Below, piece by piece: positions 26,541 to 38,029 of a stretch of 64,000 nt of DNA. Positions within the stretch are counted from its first letter, which is position 1. The number at the start of each line of letters is the position of its first letter. The translations under genes were made by a program, and so were the position numbers. The notes under the pieces are model-generated. The model did no database searches, was not told the DNA's origin, and saw only the letters and a program-made list of their open reading frames with translations. Source of the stretch: Limimonas halophila (GTDB taxonomy: Bacteria > Pseudomonadota > Alphaproteobacteria > Kiloniellales > Rhodovibrionaceae); assembly GCF_900100655.1 (NCBI RefSeq), contig NZ_FNCE01000001.1, positions 124,001 through 188,000 of the forward strand, written 5' to 3'.

Positions 26541-27608
26541 ATGGCCCAGCGAATCTACCTCGACCCCGTGGCCGTAACCGGCCCGCAGGCGGCGCAGGAC
26601 TCCGCGCTGCCACTGGCCGGCGGCCCGCTCTGCTTCAACGCCTGCCAGATCGCCCGGCGCAATCCGGCGCAGCCCTCGCGCGTGCGCCGCGAGACCCTGC
26701 CGATCACGGACCTCGTCCGCGTCGAGGGGGCGCGCGCCTGGCTGGACGCGCTGACGCCGCCGCGCCCCGCTTTCGCCGGCATCACCTTGGTGCGCCCGGC
26801 GATCATGGGCGTGGTTAACGTCACGCCGGACAGCTTCTCCGACGGCGGCCAGCGCCTCGCCGCGGACACGGCCGTGCGCGACGGCAAGGCCATGTGGGAC
26901 GCGGGCGCGGCGATCCTGGACGTCGGCGGCGAATCCACGCGCCCGGGCGCGGAGCCGGTGTCGGTGGACGAGGAGCTGCGCCGCGCGCTGCCGGTCGTGC
27001 AGCGCCTCGCCGAGGCGGGGTGCCGCGTTTCCATCGACACCCGCAACGCCCGCACGATGCGCGAGGCCGTCGCGGCCGGCGCCAGCATCGTCAACGACGT
27101 CACGGGTCTCACCCACGACCCCGACGCGCTCGCCGCCGTGGCGGAGCTGGGCGTGCCCGTCGTGCTTCAGCACATCCAGGGCGACCCGCAGACGATGCAG
27201 CAGGGGCCGAGCTACGACGACGCGGCGCTCGACGTCTTCGACGGCCTGCGGGCGCGTGTCGAGGCGTGCGAGGCGGCCGGCATCCCGCGCGAGCGCATCG
27301 CGATCGATCCGGGCATCGGCTTCGGCAAGACGGTGCAGCACAACCTGGAGATCATGGACCGCCTGGGGCTGTTTCAGGGGTTGGGCTGCCCGGTCCTGCT
27401 CGGCGCCAGCCGCAAGTCCACGATCGCCAAGGTCTCGCGCGGCGAACCCGCCGACCAGCGGCTTGCCGGCTCGCTGGCGATGGCGCTGGCGGGCGTGCAG
27501 CGCGGGGCGCAGATGCTGCGCGTGCACGACGTGGGCGAAACCGCGCAGGCGCTCGCCGTCTGGCGCGCCGTCGCACTCACCCAGGCCCCGCCGGATGCAC
27601 CCGCCTGA
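26541..27608 (+). CDS. folP: Dihydropteroate synthase
   Basis: A 355-residue TIM-barrel enzyme joining dihydropterin pyrophosphate to p-aminobenzoate in folate synthesis. The hallmark MGVVNVTPDSFSDGG is near residues 89-103, followed by ILDVGGESTRPGA, VSIDTRNARTMREAV, IVNDVTGL and DPGIGFGKTVQHN. An N-terminal extension of about 80 residues, seen also in other alphaproteobacteria, precedes the barrel. It is the first gene of a folP-glmM-thiD run. Confidence 0.95.
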   Translation: MAQRIYLDPVAVTGPQAAQDSALPLAGGPLCFNACQIARRNPAQPSRVRRETLPITDLVRVEGARAWLDALTPPRPAFAGITLVRPAIMGVVNVTPDSFSDGGQRLAADTAVRDGKAMWDAGAAILDVGGESTRPGAEPVSVDEELRRALPVVQRLAEAGCRVSIDTRNARTMREAVAAGASIVNDVTGLTHDPDALAAVAELGVPVVLQHIQGDPQTMQQGPSYDDAALDVFDGLRARVEACEAAGIPRERIAIDPGIGFGKTVQHNLEIMDRLGLFQGLGCPVLLGASRKSTIAKVSRGEPADQRLAGSLAMALAGVQRGAQMLRVHDVGETAQALAVWRAVALTQAPPDAPA

Positions 27609-27671
27609 CGGCGTGCTACCATGTTCGAACCGAATCAGACCCCAACGGACGCGCACGAGGACGGCCCGCGC

Positions 27672-29035
27672 ATGACACGGCGGCTTTTCGGCACCGACGG
27701 CATCCGGGGAACCGCCAACCAGGACCCCGTCACCGCGGACACCGCCCTGCGCCTTGCCATGGCGGCGGGCAGCACCGTACAGCGCGGCGACCACCGCCCG
27801 CTGGTGGTCATCGGCAAGGACACGCGGCTGTCCGGCTACATGCTGGAGCAGGCCATGACGGCGGGCTTCATCGCCGCCGGGATGGACGTGGTGCTGCTCG
27901 GCCCCATCCCGACGCCGGCGGTGGCGATGCTGACGCACTCCCTGCGCGCGGACATGGGGGTGGTCATCTCGGCCTCGCACAATCCCTACGACGACAACGG
28001 CATCAAGCTCTTCGGCCCGGACGGCTACAAGCTCTCCGACGCGGCGGAGGACGCCATCGAGGCGGCGCTGGACGCGGGCACGGAGCAGCTTCGCGTGGCA
28101 CCGGACAAGCTCGGCCGCGCGCGCCGGCTGGACGACGCCACCGGCCGCTACATCGAGTTCGTGAAGGGGACCTTCCCGCGCCACCTGCGCCTGGACGGGC
28201 TGACGGTCGTGGTCGACAGCGCCCACGGCGCCGCCTACCGCGCCGCGCCGCGCGTGCTCTACGAGTTGGGCGCGGAGGTGATCGAGCTCGGCACCGCGCC
28301 GGACGGCTTCAACATCAACGACGGCGCGGGCGCCATGGCCCCGGCGGCGATGCAGGCGGCGGTGCGCGAGCACGGCGCCCACCTTGGGCTGGCGCTGGAC
28401 GGCGACGCCGACCGCCTCGTGGTGGCGGACGAGCAGGGCCAGCTGGTGGACGGCGACCAGCTCATGGCCCTGATCGCGGGCGCCCTGAAGGAGCAGGGAC
28501 GGCTGCGCGGGGATCGGCTCGTGGCCACCACGATGTCCAATCTGGGCCTGGAACGGCATCTGGCGAAGCTGGGCCTGACGCTCGAGCGCACGCCCGTCGG
28601 CGACCGCTACGTCGTCGAGCGCATGCGCGCGACGGGCGCCAACCTGGGCGGCGAGCAGTCCGGGCACATCATCCTCACCGACCACACGACCACGGGCGAC
28701 GGCCTGATCGCTGCGCTCCAGGTGCTCGGTGTGCTGGTCGAGGCGAAGCGCCCCGCCAGCGAGGTGCTCAGCGTCTTCGACCCCGTGCCGCAGGTTCGGG
28801 CGGACGTGCGCGTACGCGACCGCGGCGTGCTCGACACGCCGACGGTGCGCGAGGCCGTCGCGGCGACCGAACGCGCCCTGGCCGACAGCGGACGGCTGGT
28901 GATCCGCCCATCGGGCACGGAACCGCTGGTGCGCATCATGGCCGAGGGCGACCAGCCGGCGGCACTGGAGCGCGTGGTGAACGAGCTGGCCGAAACCGTG
29001 CGCACGGCGGACCCGGACGAGCGGGAGGCGGCGTC

Positions 29036-29039
<4 letters not shown>
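27672..29039 (+). CDS. glmM: Phosphoglucosamine mutase
   Basis: A 455-residue enzyme that converts glucosamine-6-phosphate to glucosamine-1-phosphate for UDP-GlcNAc, peptidoglycan and [16 protein letters not shown] at the start, the phosphoserine loop [16 protein letters not shown] with Ser at about 102, the metal loop DGDADR, and the C-terminal phosphate site [12 protein letters not shown] are all present. ATG 27672 begins at the conserved N terminus. Downstream of folP as is common in bacteria; overlaps thiD by 4 bases. Confidence 0.96.
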
Positions 29040-29857
<818 letters not shown>

Positions 29858-29863
29858 GGCGCC

Positions 29864-30664
29864 ATGAAGCTGCCGTACTACGTGGTCGACGCCTTCGCCG
29901 ACGGCGTCTTCACCGGCAACCCGGCCGGCGTTTGCCCGCTGACCACCTGGCCGGACGACGCCACGCTCCAGGCCATCGCGGCCGAGAACAACCTTTCCGA
30001 AACCGCCTTCTTCGCGCCGTCGCGCGGCGAGGCGGCCTACGATCTGCGCTGGTTCACGCCCACGGTCGAGGTCGATCTGTGCGGCCACGCCACCCTGGCG
30101 AGCGCCTATGTGCTGGCGGAAATCTGCGGCGTCGCGACGTCGCCGCTGCGCTTCGCCTCGCGCAGCGGGGTGCTCGGTGTGACGCGCGCGGGGGACACCC
30201 ACTGGCTGGACTTCCCGGCGCGGCCGCCGCAGCCAGTGGACGACGTCCAACCCTTCGCCGATGCCCTGGGCGCGATGCCCGAGCGCGTGCTGCGGTACGG
30301 CCGCGACGGCAAGGCCCTGGCGGTGTTCGGCACCCAGGCGGAGGTCGCGGCCCTCGACCCCGATCACGGCCGGGTCGCCGCGCTGCCCAGCTTCGGCGTC
30401 ATCGCCACCGCCCCGGGGGAGGCGCACGACTTCGTGTCGCGCTATTTCGCCGCCCACGCGGGCATTCCCGAAGACCCGGTCACGGGCTCCGCCCACGCTG
30501 TGCTGACGCCCTACTGGGCGCGGCGGCTGGGCCGCGACAGCTTCACGGCGCGCCAGATCTCCGCGCGCGGGGGCGAACTGGCCTGCACGCTCGACGGCGA
30601 GCGCGTGCACATCGGCGGGCGGTGCAGCCTCTATCTGGAAGGGCGCATCGACGTGCCCGGGTGA
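29864..30664 (+). CDS. PhzF family isomerase/epimerase-like protein
   Basis: A 266-residue protein of the PhzF fold. It begins YYVVDAFADGVFTGNPAGVCPL, has the catalytic-glutamate segment AENNLSETAFF, RWFTPTVEVDLCGHATLASAY, and EDPVTGSAHAVLTPYW. Family members isomerise small carboxylic acids; only some make phenazines, and no other phz genes are here. It begins 6 bases after thiD, so it probably shares that transcript. Confidence 0.85.
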   Translation: MKLPYYVVDAFADGVFTGNPAGVCPLTTWPDDATLQAIAAENNLSETAFFAPSRGEAAYDLRWFTPTVEVDLCGHATLASAYVLAEICGVATSPLRFASRSGVLGVTRAGDTHWLDFPARPPQPVDDVQPFADALGAMPERVLRYGRDGKALAVFGTQAEVAALDPDHGRVAALPSFGVIATAPGEAHDFVSRYFAAHAGIPEDPVTGSAHAVLTPYWARRLGRDSFTARQISARGGELACTLDGERVHIGGRCSLYLEGRIDVPG

Positions 30665-30694
30665 ACCGGAAACCAGCGCGCAAGAGGAGGTGGG

Positions 30695-31147
30695 ATGTCG
30701 GACGCGCTTTACTTCGAGGACTTCACCATCGGCCGCCGCTTCACCACGCACGGCATGACGCTCACCGAAGCGGACATCATCCAGTTCGCCCAGCTCTACG
30801 ACCCGCAGCCCTTCCACATGGACAAGGTGGCGGCCGCGGACTCGGCCTATGGCACCCTGATCGCCAGCGGGCTGCACACCTTTTGCGTCGCCATCCGCAT
30901 GGCGGTGCAGGAAAACATCTTCACCGCCGCGTCGATGGGCTCGCCCGGCGTCGATCAGATGCGCTGGCACCAGCCCGTCCAGCCGGGCGACACCCTGACC
31001 ACCGAGATCGAGGTCATGGACGCCGCCCCCTCGACCTCCAAGCCCGACCGCGGCCGCGCCCGCATGGGCTACACCGTGCGCAACCAGCACGGCGACAGCG
31101 TCATGACCTTCACCGCCTGGCAGATCCTCAAACGGAAGCCGGATTAA
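30695..31147 (+). CDS. MaoC family dehydratase
   Basis: A 150-residue hot-dog fold protein, likely an enoyl-CoA hydratase type. The MaoC hydratase pattern is present: FTIGRRFTTHGMTLTEADIIQFAQLYDPQPFHMD carries the catalytic Asp/His, followed by LIASGLHTFC. The substrate is not determined. It follows PhzF after 30 bases with GAGGTGGG as ribosome site, and its stop overlaps the convergent phosphate-carrier gene by 4 bases. Confidence 0.82.
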   Translation: MSDALYFEDFTIGRRFTTHGMTLTEADIIQFAQLYDPQPFHMDKVAAADSAYGTLIASGLHTFCVAIRMAVQENIFTAASMGSPGVDQMRWHQPVQPGDTLTTEIEVMDAAPSTSKPDRGRARMGYTVRNQHGDSVMTFTAWQILKRKPD

Positions 31148-32172
31148 ATCAGCCCCGCGGCGTGGGCGAGGGCGAAGACGGCGTAGGCCGGCGCGAACGC
31201 GATCACCGGCGAGCCGGTCCAGGTCAGGATGATGCGCGCGGTCGTGGCGCGGGAGAAGCGGACCTGGCCGTTGTTGTTCCCCGGGTTGCCGCCGTCGGCC
31301 TTCTGCTCGGCCTGCTCGGCGAGTTGGCGGCCCCAGCCCATGCCGATGACGCAGGTGATGGCGGTGACGGCGAGGCTGACGGGGATGCCGGCATAGCTGA
31401 GCACCGTGATGATCGTGGCGGCGATGACCATGGCGATCAGCGCGCCTTCCGTGGACAGGTCGGTGATGCCGGTGCCCACGGTGCGCATCGTGTAGGGGCC
31501 GAAGATGAAGCCGCCCACGCCCATCGCCAGCGCGCCCATGAGGATGCCGGAGGTCATGTCCAGCTCGCCCGCACCCACCAGCGGGGCCACGGCGTTGGCG
31601 ACGTTCGAGGCGCCGGCGGAAAAGCCCATGTAGCAGGCGATCACCACGACCGCGATGCGGGCGATGGGCTTGCGCGATTCGGAGTTGAGTTGCAGCGCGC
31701 TGGTCAGGCGCTGGTAGTAATAGCGCCCGATGAGCGCCGAGATCGCCAGCGCGATCAACGGCGAAACCAACCACCACGTGATGACGATCGCCAGCGTCTT
31801 CCAGTTCAGCACGCCGAGCGCGGCGCCCAGGCCCGCGACGGCGCCCACCGCCGTCTCGCTGGTGCTGACGGAGACGCCGCGCAGGTTGCCGAAGAGGATG
31901 CCGGCGCTGGTGAACAGCAGCACGCCGATGGCCGCGGGCAGCGACATGTGCTCGGCGCTGACGAACTTGTGCCCCAGGGTGTCGACCACGTTGGGGCCGA
32001 CGATCAGGCCGCCGGCGAGCACCGCGCCCGTCATCAGGATGCCGGCCATGCGGTAGCCGACGATGCCGCTGCCGACGGCCGGTCCGAAGGACGCGCCGAT
32101 GGAGGAGCCGCCGTTGTTCACGCCCGTGAACAGCGCGACGGCGATCCCCACGATGATCAGTGAGCCATCCAT
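31144..32172 (-). CDS. Inorganic phosphate transporter, PiT family
   Basis: A 342-residue membrane protein with about ten helices and the inverted repeat of PHO4/PiT carriers: ALFTGVNNGGSSIGASFGPAVGSG in the first half and GFSAGASNVANAVAPLVGAGEL in the second. It should be a cation-coupled, low-affinity phosphate importer. ATG 32172 starts at the conserved segment. No phoU-like gene is adjacent and no clear Pho box was seen upstream. Confidence 0.82.
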   Translation of the reverse strand: MDGSLIIVGIAVALFTGVNNGGSSIGASFGPAVGSGIVGYRMAGILMTGAVLAGGLIVGPNVVDTLGHKFVSAEHMSLPAAIGVLLFTSAGILFGNLRGVSVSTSETAVGAVAGLGAALGVLNWKTLAIVITWWLVSPLIALAISALIGRYYYQRLTSALQLNSESRKPIARIAVVVIACYMGFSAGASNVANAVAPLVGAGELDMTSGILMGALAMGVGGFIFGPYTMRTVGTGITDLSTEGALIAMVIAATIITVLSYAGIPVSLAVTAITCVIGMGWGRQLAEQAEQKADGGNPGNNNGQVRFSRATTARIILTWTGSPVIAFAPAYAVFALAHAAGLI

Positions 32173-32489
32173 CGAATCGGTGCCTCCGGCCCCCGGTCGG
32201 ATCGGACGTGCCGCGCTCCGGCGCGTGCCGGCACACACCGGCCCGGTTCGCGTGGTCACGGCACACCGACGCGCCTTGTAGGGATGCTCATGGGGCGTGT
32301 CGAGAGAACCGGCACGCGCGATACGAAAGACGCAAACTCGAAAAATGCCACGCGCATGGGCGCGTTTCCAGGGCGGCTCGGCGTACGAATTGAGACGGGC
32401 TGAGCGTCGCTGATGAAACCCGGCCGGCGTGTGCGATTGACCGGCCCAGGCCGGCGCGATCAGCCTTTTCGCCGTGTCAGGAGGCGCTC
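32173..32489. other. Divergent intergenic region, phosphate carrier/serC
   Basis: A gap of 317 bp that should hold the two divergent promoters. A short perfect hairpin, CCGGCCCAGGCCGG at 32441-32454, lies in the serC leader. I recognise no gene and no known riboswitch here. Confidence 0.45.
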
Positions 32490-33662
32490 GTGCCGTACCC
32501 CGATCCGCCCGCCCGCAAGCCCGCCGATCCGCGCTTCTGCACCGGTCCCGCGCGCAAGCGCCCCGGCTGGTCGGCCGACGCGCTTACGGGCGCGCTGCTC
32601 GGCCGCTCGCACCGCAGCGCGGACGCGCAGGAGCGGCTGAACGCCGTCATCGCGCGCTCGCGCGGCGTGCTGGGCATTCCGGACAGCCATCGCGTCGCCA
32701 TCCTGCCGGCCTCGGACACGGGCGCGTTCGAGGCCGCGCTGTGGAGCCTGCTCGGCGCGCGCGGCGTGGACGTGCTGGCGTGGGACGGCTTCGGCCGCAC
32801 CTGGCTGCGCGACGTGGTGGACCAGCTCGACCTCGACGGGGTGCGCGTGCTGGAGGCCCCGGACGGCGCGCTGCCCGACCTGACGGCGGTCGACGCCGGC
32901 CGCGACGTCGTCTTCCCGTGGGTGGGCACGACCACGGGCGTCATGGTGCCGGACGCACGCTGGATCGCCCCCGACCGCGCCGGGCTGACGATCTGCGACG
33001 CCACCTCGGCCGCCTTCGCCGTGGAGCTGCCGTGGGACCGACTGGATGTCGCCACCTGGTCCTGGCAGAAGGTCCTGGGCGGCGAGGCCCAGCACGGCAT
33101 GATCGCGCTCTCGCCCCGCGCCGTCGCGCGGCTGGCGACGCACACGCCGCCGTGGCCCGTGCCCAAGGTCTTCCGTCTGGCCGAGCAGGGGCGGGTGAAG
33201 GACGCCCTGTTCGCGGGGGCGACGCTCAACACCCCCTCGATGCTGTGCGTCGAGGATGCGCTCGATGCCCTCGCCTGGGCGGAGTCCCTCGGCGGGCTGC
33301 CGGCGCTGCGGGCGCGGGCCGAAGCCAACCGCGCCGTGGTCGCCGAGTGGGTGGCGGCGCGCGCCTGGCTGGATTTCCTCGCCGCCGACCCGGCCACGCA
33401 GGCGCCCACGAGCCTGTGCCTGCGCCCCGTCGACCCCTGGATTCGCCGCCACGGCGAGCCCGAGCAGCGCCGACTGATCCAGCGCATGGCCGACCTGATC
33501 GCCGGGCACGGAGCGGGCTACGACCTCATGGGCCACCGCGACGCCCCGCCGACGCTGCGCATATGGGGCGGTGCGACCGTCGATCCGGACGACGTTGCGG
33601 CCCTGCTGCCGTGGCTGGATTGGGCCTTCGAATATCTGAAGGCGGAACACGGCGTCGAATAG
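32490..33662 (+). CDS. serC: Phosphoserine transaminase (alphaproteobacterial type)
   Basis: A 390-residue fold-type I PLP enzyme converting phosphohydroxypyruvate to phosphoserine in serine and pyridoxine synthesis. It starts PDPPARKPADPRFCTGPARKRPGW, a segment typical of the alphaproteobacterial SerC branch. The PLP lysine is K194 in WSWQKVLGGEAQHG, with CDATSAAFA ahead of it. Start GTG 32490 follows AGGAGG. serA, its usual partner, is not next to it here. Confidence 0.9.
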   Translation: MPYPDPPARKPADPRFCTGPARKRPGWSADALTGALLGRSHRSADAQERLNAVIARSRGVLGIPDSHRVAILPASDTGAFEAALWSLLGARGVDVLAWDGFGRTWLRDVVDQLDLDGVRVLEAPDGALPDLTAVDAGRDVVFPWVGTTTGVMVPDARWIAPDRAGLTICDATSAAFAVELPWDRLDVATWSWQKVLGGEAQHGMIALSPRAVARLATHTPPWPVPKVFRLAEQGRVKDALFAGATLNTPSMLCVEDALDALAWAESLGGLPALRARAEANRAVVAEWVAARAWLDFLAADPATQAPTSLCLRPVDPWIRRHGEPEQRRLIQRMADLIAGHGAGYDLMGHRDAPPTLRIWGGATVDPDDVAALLPWLDWAFEYLKAEHGVE

Positions 33663-33770
33663 GGCATTGTTGAAGCGAAACCGCGCACGTCTTAAGTGGC
33701 AGCGCGAGCGAACGCGCATCCGCGTCGGGGTGCCGGCGATTTCGACAGCCATTGGATGGAGGCGGACACC

Positions 33771-35267
33771 GTGGCGGACACCGCGCGCGTGGTCGACGAC
33801 ATGATCGTGGTGCGGCCGGGGCCGGAAGAGGCCATCAAATCCGGCCGCACGCGCCGTTTCTGGCAGCACACGCTGCGCGACAACATCGCCGATGCGCTCG
33901 CCCGCAACGGCATCGAGCACGAGCTGAGCGTCAGCTTCGGGCGTGTCTTCATCACCACCCCCCGGCGCGACGACGCCATGGCGGTGCTGCCGCGCGTCTT
34001 CGGCATTTCCAGCTTTTCCCCGGTAGCCGCGGTGGCGCCCACGGAGCTGGACGCGATCACGCAGATCGGCCGCGAAGCCTGTGCCGACACGGTGCGCGGC
34101 AAGCGCTACGCCGTTCGCTGCAAGCGCCAGGGCGGCCAGCCCTTCAAGTCCCCGGACGTCGAGCGCAAGCTGGGGGCGGCGCTCAACGACCTGGGCACGG
34201 TCCACCTGGACAACCCGGACGTCACGGTTTTCGTCGAGGCGCTCGGCCGGCGCGCGGTGATCACCTGCGAACGGCACGAAGGCGTCGGCGGCATGCCCGC
34301 CGGCATCCAGGGGCGCGCGGTGGCGCTGCTGTCGGGCGGGTTCGACTCCGTCGTGGCGGCGTGGCGCATCATGCGCCGGGGCGCGCACGTCGACTTCGTC
34401 TTCTGCAACCTGGGCGGCGGCGCGTACGAGCGGCTGGTGCTCCAGATCGCGGCGGTGCTGACGCACGCCTGGGCGCACGGCCTGCGCCCGCAGTTCCACG
34501 TCGTCGATTTTTCCGACGTGACCGCGGACATGAAGGCGAAGGTGAAGACCAGCCGCTGGCAGGTCGTGCTCAAGCGGCTGATGTACCGCGCCGCCTGCCG
34601 CGTGGCCGCGGACACGGGCGCCGACGCCATCGTCACCGGGGAGGCGATCGGGCAGGTGTCCTCGCAGACGCTGGCGAACCTCTCCGCCATCGACCCCGTC
34701 GCCGACCGCCCCGTGTTGCGCCCGCTGTGCGGCTTCGACAAGGACGAGATCATGGCCGAGGCGCGGCGCATCGGCACCGCGCCGCTGTCCGAGCGCATCC
34801 GCGAGTACTGCGCCCTCTCCACCGGGCGGCCGGTGGTGCGCTGCCGTCCGGCGACGCTGGACAAGCACGAGGAAGCGCTGGACGGCGCCTTGCTCGACCG
34901 GGCGGTCAGCGAGCGCTCCGTGCGCGACGTGATGAGCGTCACGGCGGACGACCTGCGCCAGCCCTTCCTGTTCACCGGCGAGATCCCCGCCGGCGCGCGC
35001 GTGATCGACTGCCAGCCGGGGCACATGTACCGGCGCTGGCACGCGCCGGGCGCCGAGCACTGGGACGCCGACAGCCTCGCGCGCACCTTCCGCGAGCTGC
35101 CCAAGGACCGGACCTACGTGCTCTACTGCACCTTCGGAACGCAGACGCCCGTGCTGGCGGAGCTGATGCAGCAGGCCGGCTACGAGGCCTACGCCTTCCA
35201 GGGCGGGTTGAGCCGGGTGCAGGCCTACGCCGAGGCGCACATGGCCGACGCCCCCGCCGCGGAGTAA
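33771..35267 (+). CDS. thiI: tRNA 4-thiouridine synthase ThiI with C-terminal rhodanese domain
   Basis: A 498-residue enzyme that adds sulfur to tRNA U8 and can feed thiazole synthesis. In order: a ferredoxin-like domain, a THUMP domain, the PP-loop LLSGGFDSVVAAW near residue 187, and a rhodanese domain whose YVLYCTFGTQ holds the persulfide cysteine C453. Start GTG 33771 has GGAGG 7 bases upstream; GTG 33696 and ATG 33756 are alternatives with weaker sites. thiD lies 4 kb upstream, but there is no operon link. Confidence 0.9.
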   Translation: MADTARVVDDMIVVRPGPEEAIKSGRTRRFWQHTLRDNIADALARNGIEHELSVSFGRVFITTPRRDDAMAVLPRVFGISSFSPVAAVAPTELDAITQIGREACADTVRGKRYAVRCKRQGGQPFKSPDVERKLGAALNDLGTVHLDNPDVTVFVEALGRRAVITCERHEGVGGMPAGIQGRAVALLSGGFDSVVAAWRIMRRGAHVDFVFCNLGGGAYERLVLQIAAVLTHAWAHGLRPQFHVVDFSDVTADMKAKVKTSRWQVVLKRLMYRAACRVAADTGADAIVTGEAIGQVSSQTLANLSAIDPVADRPVLRPLCGFDKDEIMAEARRIGTAPLSERIREYCALSTGRPVVRCRPATLDKHEEALDGALLDRAVSERSVRDVMSVTADDLRQPFLFTGEIPAGARVIDCQPGHMYRRWHAPGAEHWDADSLARTFRELPKDRTYVLYCTFGTQTPVLAELMQQAGYEAYAFQGGLSRVQAYAEAHMADAPAAE

Positions 35268-35460
35268 GCCGGCTCCGATTCCCGTATCGCACTGTTGCAG
35301 GCGGCGGCGCTGGTGCTCTACACCCCGCCGCTTGGTGCGTGCGCGGCGCAGACGGCTCCGACGCCGGCTGCGTGACCGCCGCCCCGCGGCTTGACCGCGC
35401 GCGTGCGCGCCGGGATGGTTCCCGCACACCCATCGTTCACGCCAGCTGACCGGCTTTCGC

Positions 35461-36630
35461 ATGACCCGAACGCCCGCCAACGCGCTGCTGCCCAATGGGC
35501 TGCAGGACGTGCTGCCGCCCGACGCCGACCACGAGGCGGCGGCCGTGGAGCGGCTGATGAGCTGCTTCGCCGGCCACGGCTACGAGCGCGTCAAGCCGCC
35601 CATGCTGGAGTTCGAGGATGCCCTGCTCGCCGGGGCGGGCGCCGCGCTGGGCGCGCAGACCTTCCGCCTCATGGACCCCGTGAGCCAGAAGATGCTGGGG
35701 CTGCGCGCCGACGTCACGCCGCAGGTCGCCCGCGTCGCCGCCTCGCGCCTGGGGCACGCGCCGCGCCCGCTGCGGCTGTGCTACGCCGGGCAGGTGCTGC
35801 GCACCGCCGGCTCGCAGCTCCGCCCGGAGCGCCAGTTCGCCCAGGTGGGCGCGGAGCTGATCGGCACCGACGCCGAGGCCGCCGACGCCGAGGCCGTCAC
35901 GATGGCGGTCGAGGCGTTGCAGGAGGTGGGCGTGCCCCGCCTGTCGGTCGACCTCAACCTGCCGCCGCTGGTGGGGGCGCTGGCCGCGCACCTGGGGGTG
36001 GACGCTGACACGACCGACCGCCTGCGCCAGGCCCTGGACCGCAAGGACGCGGCGTCGGTGGACACGCTCGCGGGCGAGCACGCCGAGCTGTTTCGCGGCC
36101 TGCTGCGCGCGGTCGGCCCGGCGGAAACGGCGCTGCCGCGCCTGCAGGCCCTGGATCTGCCGGATGCGATCCGGCCCGAGGCGGAGCGGCTGGCGCGCGT
36201 GGTCGAGCGCGTGCGCGCGGCGCTGCCGGAGCTGACGCTGACGGTCGATCCGGTCGAGCACCGCGGCTTCGAGTATCAGACGGGCGTGTCCTTCACGCTC
36301 TACGCGCGCGGGGTGCGCGCCGAGGTCGGGCGCGGCGGGCGCTACACCGCCGACGCCAACGTGGGCGCCACCGAGGCGGCCACGGGATTCACCGTATTCA
36401 TGGACACCGTCATGCGCGCCCTGCCGGCGGCGCCGCGCGCCGAGCGGCTGTACGTGCCCGCGGGCACCGATCCCTCGATCGCGCGCGGGTTGCGGGCCGA
36501 CGGCTGGGTGACCGTGGCGGGGCTGGAACCGGAGCCCGACGCCGAGGCCGAGGCGGCCCGGCTGGGGTGCGGGCACATCTACCGGGACGGCCGGGTGGCG
36601 GCCGTCCGAACCGGGTCGGGGAGCGGCTAG
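35461..36630 (+). CDS. hisZ: ATP phosphoribosyltransferase regulatory subunit
   Basis: A 389-residue catalytically inactive HisRS paralogue that partners the short HisG in histidine synthesis. LLPNGLQDVLPPDADHEAAAVERLM, LGLRADVTPQVARVAA, and FEYQTGVSFTLYARG match the class II synthetase fold, while the length and lack of an anticodon-binding domain mark HisZ. The stop TAG is directly followed by the purA ATG, a gene order common in alphaproteobacteria. Confidence 0.93.
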   Translation: MTRTPANALLPNGLQDVLPPDADHEAAAVERLMSCFAGHGYERVKPPMLEFEDALLAGAGAALGAQTFRLMDPVSQKMLGLRADVTPQVARVAASRLGHAPRPLRLCYAGQVLRTAGSQLRPERQFAQVGAELIGTDAEAADAEAVTMAVEALQEVGVPRLSVDLNLPPLVGALAAHLGVDADTTDRLRQALDRKDAASVDTLAGEHAELFRGLLRAVGPAETALPRLQALDLPDAIRPEAERLARVVERVRAALPELTLTVDPVEHRGFEYQTGVSFTLYARGVRAEVGRGGRYTADANVGATEAATGFTVFMDTVMRALPAAPRAERLYVPAGTDPSIARGLRADGWVTVAGLEPEPDAEAEAARLGCGHIYRDGRVAAVRTGSGSG

Positions 36631-37926
36631 ATGGCGAACGTCGCGGTCGTGGGCGCCCAGTGGGGCGACGAAGGCAAGGGCAAGGTCGTCGACTGGCTGT
36701 CCCAGCGCGCCGACGTCGTGGTGCGCTTTCAGGGCGGCCACAACGCCGGCCACACGCTCGTGGTCGACGGCACGACCTACAAGCTGTCGCTGCTGCCGGC
36801 GGGTGTGGTGCGCTCCGGCAAGCTGGCGGTGATCGGCAACGGCGTGGTCGTCGATCCCTGGGCGCTGGCCGAGGAGATCGAGCGCGTGCGCGGGCAGGGG
36901 CTGGAACTGACGCCGGATCGCCTGCGCATCGCCGACAACGCCTGCCTCATCCTGCCGCTGCACAGCCGCGTCGACCGCGCGCGCGAGGCCGCCGCCGGCC
37001 GCGGCGGGCGCATCGGCACCACCGGGCGCGGCATCGGCCCCGCCTACGAGGACAAGGTGGGCCGCCGCGCCGTTCGCGTCTGCGATCTGGCCGACGAGGA
37101 CCTGCTGCGCGAGCGCGTGGACGCGCTGCTCCAGCACCACAACGCCCTGTTGCGCGGCCTGGGCGACGAGCCGGTGGACGCCGAAGAGATCGTCCAGCAA
37201 CTCCTCGCGGTGGCACCGCGCATCCTGCCCTTTGCGGACCGCGCCTGGAAGGTGCTCGACGGGGCGCGCGGCGAGGGGGCCGACATCCTTTTCGAGGGCG
37301 CCCAGGGCGCCATGCTGGACGTCGACCACGGCACCTATCCCTTCGTCACCAGCTCCAACACCCTCGCGGGGCAGGCGCTGGCCGGCGCCGGCTTCGGCGG
37401 GCGCATGCACTGCACGCTGGGCCTCGCCAAGGCCTACACCACACGCGTGGGCAGCGGCCCCTTCCCCACGGAGCTGGACGACGAGACCGGCCATCACCTG
37501 GGCGAGCGCGGCAACGAGTTCGGGACGGTCACCGGGCGCGCGCGGCGCTGCGGCTGGTTCGACGCCGCCCTCGTGCGCCAGGCCGTGAGCGTCGGCGGGA
37601 TCAACGGCATCGCGCTGACCAAGCTGGACGTGCTGGACGGGCTGGAGACGGTGAAGATCGGCGTCGGCTACCGCGTCGACGGCGAACACCTGGACCATCT
37701 GCCCGCCTCGCCGCGCCTCCAGGCGCGCGCGGAGCCGGTGTACGAGGAGATGCCGGGGTGGTCGCAGTCCACCCACGGCGCGCGCACCTGGGACGAGTTG
37801 CCGGAAAACGCTGTCGCCTACGTGCGCCGCATCGAGGCCCTGACCGGCGCGCCGGTGACGATGATCTCCACCAGCCCCGAGCGGGCCGACACCATCCTGG
37901 TTGCGGACCCCTTCGGCGCGGCGTGA
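36631..37926 (+). CDS. purA: Adenylosuccinate synthetase
   Basis: A 431-residue GTP-dependent enzyme making adenylosuccinate from IMP and aspartate, the first committed step to AMP. Complete motifs: [18 protein letters not shown] at the start, [46 protein letters not shown], and TKLDVLDGL. It begins right after the hisZ stop. Confidence 0.97.
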   Translation: MANVAVVGAQWGDEGKGKVVDWLSQRADVVVRFQGGHNAGHTLVVDGTTYKLSLLPAGVVRSGKLAVIGNGVVVDPWALAEEIERVRGQGLELTPDRLRIADNACLILPLHSRVDRAREAAAGRGGRIGTTGRGIGPAYEDKVGRRAVRVCDLADEDLLRERVDALLQHHNALLRGLGDEPVDAEEIVQQLLAVAPRILPFADRAWKVLDGARGEGADILFEGAQGAMLDVDHGTYPFVTSSNTLAGQALAGAGFGGRMHCTLGLAKAYTTRVGSGPFPTELDDETGHHLGERGNEFGTVTGRARRCGWFDAALVRQAVSVGGINGIALTKLDVLDGLETVKIGVGYRVDGEHLDHLPASPRLQARAEPVYEEMPGWSQSTHGARTWDELPENAVAYVRRIEALTGAPVTMISTSPERADTILVADPFGAA

Positions 37927-38029
37927 CACGGCCGCCGTCGCGCTCGACCCCGGGCGTTAACGCGATGTTTGCTCGTGTGCGCTTGGCTGGCGTCCTGTCC
38001 GGACGAGGTTTACGGCAAGTGGGCCCGGC

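Noticed and set aside
32460-35495. 1011-residue open frame on the minus strand
   Set aside because: Shadow of serC and thiI, with composition typical of an antisense frame in GC-rich DNA. Both sense genes show diagnostic motifs.
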